From Populus alba (lineage: Eukaryota > Streptophyta > Magnoliopsida > Malpighiales > Salicaceae): a stretch of 64,000 nucleotides of DNA. The notes under the pieces are model-generated. The model saw only the letters and a program-made list of their open reading frames with translations. It did no database searches and was not told the origin of the DNA. Of this stretch, positions 59,965 to 64,000 are shown piece by piece; the first letter of the stretch is position 1, and each line of letters opens with the position of its first letter. A program made the translations under genes and the position numbers. The stretch lies in assembly GCF_005239225.2 (NCBI RefSeq), contig NC_133289.1:2177501-2241500 (forward strand), written 5' to 3'.

Positions 59965-62109
59965 TAAGATTTCCCAAACCACTACCCTCCCCTGCCCACC
60001 AAACTTACCACAATCCACCACCCTCCCCTGACCACCGCCGAAAAACCAAACCAACATGTTCACACTACGTCGCAATCATCTGCTGCAACATTTCTGTTTT
60101 CTCAAAATCCAAATCACCCTACTACCTTTGCACGACAACCTTCTTCTACCCCTGTCATACCCTTTGCACCTAGCACCAAAAGCCTTGGCATGTCACCACT
60201 TGACATTGCCCATCCAATCCTGCAACCTCTTAAACTGTTTTTTGAGAGATTTCCTTCCTGGGTTGATTACCATGATCTGAAAAAAGCTTTCCTTAAGTTT
60301 GGAAGGGTTACTAAGTTGTTCATCTCCAAACGAAAAACTACTCTAGGACGCCGCTTTGGATTCGTGGACATTCTATCTCCCATGTCTGTTAATGACCTCT
60401 GTGATCACGCCAACAACCTTTGGTTTGACACTTACAAACTAAGAGTAAACCCAGCTAAACATAGCCCCCCTACTCCTGCCTTGACACCAACAAAAACCCT
60501 TCCCAAACCTGCTCCACTACATACACCTAAGCTTTTGTTTAGAGATACCAGATCTTTTATTGAGGTATTAACGTCCACAAAGCCTCCAGTGGTCAGTGAT
60601 GAGAAGAGAATAATAAACTACGAATCTACAGATGAGGATAAGGAATGGCTTAGTAGGAGCTTAGTGGGGAAGATCCTGCAAAATGCTGATGTAGCAACAA
60701 TGGAGGAAAAGGTATTAAAATCTGTGGAGAACGCTGTGAGCTTCAGATTCCTAGGAGCTAGCCAGGTGATTGTGACTTTTGAGGACCAATTAGCTGCACG
60801 TAAGGAACATCACAACGCAAGATCTTTTCTGTATTCTATACTTAGTAACCTTAGGCAGTGGGAAGCAAGGATATGCGCCTATGACAGATTCGCTTGGATA
60901 TCTATATTTGGGCTACCGATGGAAGGTTGGAATAGGAATTGTATTGATGCTCTTCTAACGAGTTGGGGAAATATTGTTGGTTATGACACGTCTTGTGTTA
61001 GCCAAGGCTCCATATCAGGCATAAGAGTACTTATCAGAACCATGAAGCTGGAATCTCTACAGGGTCAAGTGTTACTCAACCTTGATGGCATCAAGGTGGA
61101 GGTTTCCTTGACAGAAATCAAAGGCACATATATCCCATCTCTAACAACAATCAAGCATTCCATGGATGTCTCACATTACACAGCATCGGGGCTCTCTGAT
61201 GACGATGAGGACGACCAAGGTGATGCTCCGATGAGAACAACATTGTCCCACAGAGCTACAGGACAAAGTGCAGAATTTGAATTTGATCACATTGCTGTGT
61301 TGGGCAACAACAATTCGTTTGACAGAGCACTCACCGAACAGGTCATGCCACCTATGTACTTATATCCAGAACTCACGGAGTCATGCAATCAAGCAGCCTT
61401 AGCGGAGGAGAGTGTGTACGAAGTTGACAACTGTCTAGCCCTGGTACGATATGCAGAGGTGGATGCAACTGATTATAGGATTGTAGTTGGGTAGCCTGTT
61501 ATTTGTCTCTCTAAAGAAAAAGAATTGGATCAGGTGGGAGGCTGTACTGAGCCTAAGAAAACGGGCCGCAAGCAAAGCCAGAAACACCACATTATAGGCC
61601 CAACAACAACAGCTACTTCAACAGACACTGGGCCTTCTTTTGCAAACTTCATACATCCAATTGCTGACCCATCTGAACTTTGCTTTCTTGAATCACAGAA
61701 TAAGAAATCGCAGAAACACAGAGCAAAGAGGATCAAACGCAAAACAAGTTCTCTTTCGAGAAGGAAATCACGTAAACTGGCACACCATAAACCAAAGCAA
61801 CCTGAGACAGTAATCATAGAGTATTCAGTGTCGGACAATGGCATTAAGAACAGAAACACAATTATCTGTTGTGGGCAAGAGCAGGTGGGTGACGACGAGG
61901 CCAGTAGCTCACGTTATCAATCCCCTGCAACTCATGGTAACCAAGTTGCTGACACTTTACGATCCAGCTCTTGGGAGGAAGCTAATGCTTGCTGGGAAGT
62001 GGGAAAAGCTATCCTTCAAGTGCACGATGATAATCGCCTGATGACACAAACAATTCAGGAACTCATAGAAAATGAGCAGGAGGAGTGGCTTCGAAGGAAA
62101 AAGGAGTAA
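59965..62109 (+). pseudogene. LINE ORF1 (RRM-containing), interrupted by one stop
   Basis: One reading frame is open from about 59965 to a TAG at 61492-61494 and stays open in the same frame from there to a TAA at 62107-62109. It is therefore best read as a single ORF1 broken by a nonsense codon. After a Pro/Thr-rich start comes an RRM-like fold at about 60265-60450 (KFGRVTKLFISKRK, then RRFGFVDI), then a domain with WISIFGLPMEGWN, the pattern of zinc-knuckle/DUF4283-type ORF1 proteins. The tail is Lys/Arg-rich (KSQKHRAKRIKRKTSS) and probably binds nucleic acid. The first in-frame ATG is at 60190, but the open frame extends upstream of it without an ATG. Confidence 0.75.
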
Positions 62110-62136
62110 GTCAATTGTTTTATCCAGTCTGTTGGT

Positions 62137-63459
62137 ATGGTTCTTACAACCAGTTTTATGGGTAGCATTGTTGTTTGGAATGTTTGTGGTTTAGGGGGCA
62201 GAGCTAAAAAAAGATGCGTGAGGAATTTGGGTAGGAAATTTTCAATTAATGTTCTGGGTATTTTAGAAACAAAATTAGAAAATATTCATGATAGTTTTAT
62301 TAACTCTATCTTGGGGCGGCATGCTAGGGACTGGTATGCAGTCCCCTCTCTAGGTCTCTCTGGGGGGATTTTATGTATATGGAATCCAGCTTCTTTTTGT
62401 GTATCTAGATGTTCAATTGCTATGAATGGGCGTGTTTTACATGTTGAAGGCAATTTTACTCGGTATAATTTGGATTGCATGGTATCCTTTATTTATGCTC
62501 CGATTGATGGTACCCTGAAGAAAGAATTATGGGACTACTTGATTACTTTCAAAGATAGTGTTAGCACACCATGGTGTCTTGCAGACGACTTTAATGAAAC
62601 TTTGTCACCCTCGGATCGAAAAGGTGGTTCAAAAGTTTCTGCTTCTATGACAAGATTCAAGCAGTGTATTGATAGTTGCGAACTTATTGATCTCCCCTTA
62701 ACTAGAAAAAGATTTACCTGGACTAGAGGTAACGCAGCAAGTCGAATTGACAGAATCTTCATATCGGGTGATTGGCTGCAACTTCTCCCAGCCTCTACTT
62801 TATTCGGTCTCCCAAGGTTCTCTTCTGACCATAGACCCCTGCAGCTATTATTAGACTATACGAATTGGGGACCAAAACCATTCCGGTTTATGAACTGTTG
62901 GTGGCTGGTGGCTGACTTCAGACAGATGATACAAAGTTTCTGGAGCTCAATTTCAGTCTCATCAACTGGTAAAAGGAACATGGTCTCAGCATTCAAGATG
63001 TTAAAAGAGAGATGTAAGCACTGGAACAAAGAAGCTGTGGGCAACATGTCTAACCAAATCAAGGAGCTGGAGTTAGAAGCTGAATCCCTTGACCATAAAA
63101 AAGAATGCAGAGACCTGTCAGCTATTGAATTAATTAGAAGCAATGTCATTTTCTCCAAACTACGAACTCTGTATGGAATGCAAGAGTCTATCTGGCAACA
63201 AAAGTCAAGGGTGCAGTGGTGCAAGCTTGGGGACAAGAACACATGTTTTTTTTCATTTAACTGCAACAATCTATGGTTCTTATTGGCAATGGCAAGAGAA
63301 CAGCGTTTTGGCATGATATTTGGCTTGCTAATCAATGTCTTGCGAATCGTTTTCCTACTATTTACCGTTTATCCAATGATAAAGATGCCAGCATTGACAA
63401 GATGGGCATGTGGGATGGTTTTGAATGGATATGGCTCTTTTCCTGGACTAGGCCTTTGA
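62137..63459 (+). pseudogene. LINE ORF2 N-terminal part: AP-endonuclease domain
   Basis: The probable start is MGSIVVWNVCGLGG at 62158. Endonuclease/exonuclease/phosphatase motifs follow in order: WNVCGLG, LGILETK, SFIYAP, DDFNE (family usually GDFNE), SRIDRIF and SSDHRPL. The linker ends at WCKLGDKNTCFF near 63250. Beyond about 63265 the frame no longer encodes LINE protein, although it stays open to 63459. The matching continuation is in another frame, marking an internal deletion. Confidence 0.85.
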
Positions 63460-64000
63460 GGGGTCGAAACATTGGTTTGCTAGAACAATTATATGTTGTT
63501 CTCTCAACGGTGCACTTAGACAATGAAGCAGAGGATAGACTAATATGGAAGGACAACACATCAGGAAGATTTTCAGTTAAATCTCTATGTGGGCTTCTAA
63601 GCCCCACTCACTATTCTAACTATGGCTTCTCTTTTGCTGGAATATGGAAAGGTGTAGTCCCTCCTAAAGTGGAGATCTTTTGTTGGATGGCGATTATTAA
63701 CAGACTCAACACCCGAGGTGTGCTGGTTAGAAGAGGTGTTTTGGATAGCTCAAACTCCAACTGTCCTATTTGTCTAGTTGAGGAAGAGTCGGCTGATCAC
63801 TTACTTCTACATTGCCATAAACATTGGATCATCTGGTCCAAAATCATCAAGTGGTGGGGATTATCATGGTGCTGCCCTCAGAATTTGTCATGCTTATTTT
63901 CTCAGTGGACTGTCATGGTTCAAGGAAAATTTCAGAAGAAAGCATGGCTGATGATGTTTTTCTCAGTGGTGTGGTCCCTTTGGCTTCTTCGAAATGACCT
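63274..64000 (+). pseudogene. LINE ORF2 C-terminal part: zf-RVT region, partial at window edge
   Basis: Frame from about 63273: SMVLIGNGKRTAFWHDIWL, later GRFSVKSLCGLL, WKGVVPPKVEIFCWM, and the zinc-knuckle pattern CPIC, then HLLLHCHKHW, ending WSLWLLRNDL at the window edge. This is the post-reverse-transcriptase region of plant L1 ORF2. A TAA at 63258-63260 bounds the frame upstream. Similar in layout to the fragment at 56.3 kb but diverged from it. Confidence 0.8.

Larger units (their letters stand above)
59965..64000 (+). mobile_element. Plant L1-type LINE, internally deleted, runs off the window end
   Basis: In order: an ORF1-like frame (59965-62109) with one stop codon; ORF2 beginning at 62137 or 62158 with an AP-endonuclease domain; then, directly after the linker KLGDKNTCFF, a change of frame to the segment IGNGKRTAFWHDIWL that in full-length LINEs lies beyond the reverse transcriptase; then the zf-RVT domain. 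The reverse transcriptase domain (FxDD region) is missing, so the element is a non-autonomous deletion derivative. Its 3' end and A-tail are outside the window, and the 5' end was not fixed. Confidence 0.85.

Noticed and set aside
61525..62109. A Lys/Arg-rich 194-aa frame taken as an independent gene
   Set aside because: Same frame as LINE ORF1 and separated from it by one stop codon, so it is the C-terminal part of that ORF.
1..64000. A prokaryote-style system (defence island, operon, CRISPR, prophage)
   Set aside because: The window is plant nuclear DNA throughout: spliced genes, chloroplast-targeted enzyme, SINEs and LINEs. Repeats seen are not regularly spaced CRISPR-like arrays.

Overview
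This is a 64 kb piece of a plant nuclear genome, most likely a woody dicot of the Salicaceae (Populus or Salix). All genes are split by introns with plant-like AT-rich intergenic DNA. The window carries a chloroplast chlorophyll-synthesis enzyme, a small basic intrinsic protein (SIP) aquaporin and a plant SUVH methyltransferase, and two SINE insertions that look like Salicaceae SINEs. The species call is inference from gene content and repeats, not from a search. There is no operon, CRISPR or phage content.

Layout. 476-4200 (minus): UBC22-type ubiquitin-conjugating enzyme. 4.2-9.6 kb: AT-rich intergenic DNA with a SINE and a diverged tandem repeat. 9643-11652 (plus): FSH1/OVCA2-like serine hydrolase. 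13313-19252 (plus): VPS52 subunit of the GARP/EARP tethering complexes, 20 exons. 21842-23663 (plus): SIP2-type aquaporin. 24225-26201 (minus): chloroplast Mg-protoporphyrin IX monomethyl ester cyclase (CRD1/CHL27). 28215-31890 (minus): a DHHC palmitoyltransferase copy with two in-frame stops and a broken splice donor. 34764-36917 (minus): its intact paralogue. 39800-41809 (minus): SUVH1/3-type histone H3K9 methyltransferase with an intron-less CDS. 46962-53832 (plus): GH51 alpha-L-arabinofuranosidase, 17 coding exons. From 55 kb to the end the DNA is TE-rich: an 87-bp-arm inverted repeat, a 5'-truncated LINE, a ricin-B-type lectin gene lacking any A chain, a UDP-glycosyltransferase fragment cut inside its donor-sugar box, and a LINE from about 59.97 kb whose reverse transcriptase domain has been deleted.

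The single-copy genes are unrelated housekeeping or metabolic genes and do not form a pathway. I found no sign of a new multi-gene system. The most informative signals are structural: the decayed and intact palmitoyltransferase pair, a start codon isolated by an intron, two GC-AG introns, a 153-bp tandem duplication in a leader intron, SINEs with clear target-site duplications, a long hairpin, and LINE deletion derivatives. Exon coordinates were placed by hand from splice signals. For each intact multi-exon gene the exon sum is divisible by three and gives a protein of the length expected for the family.
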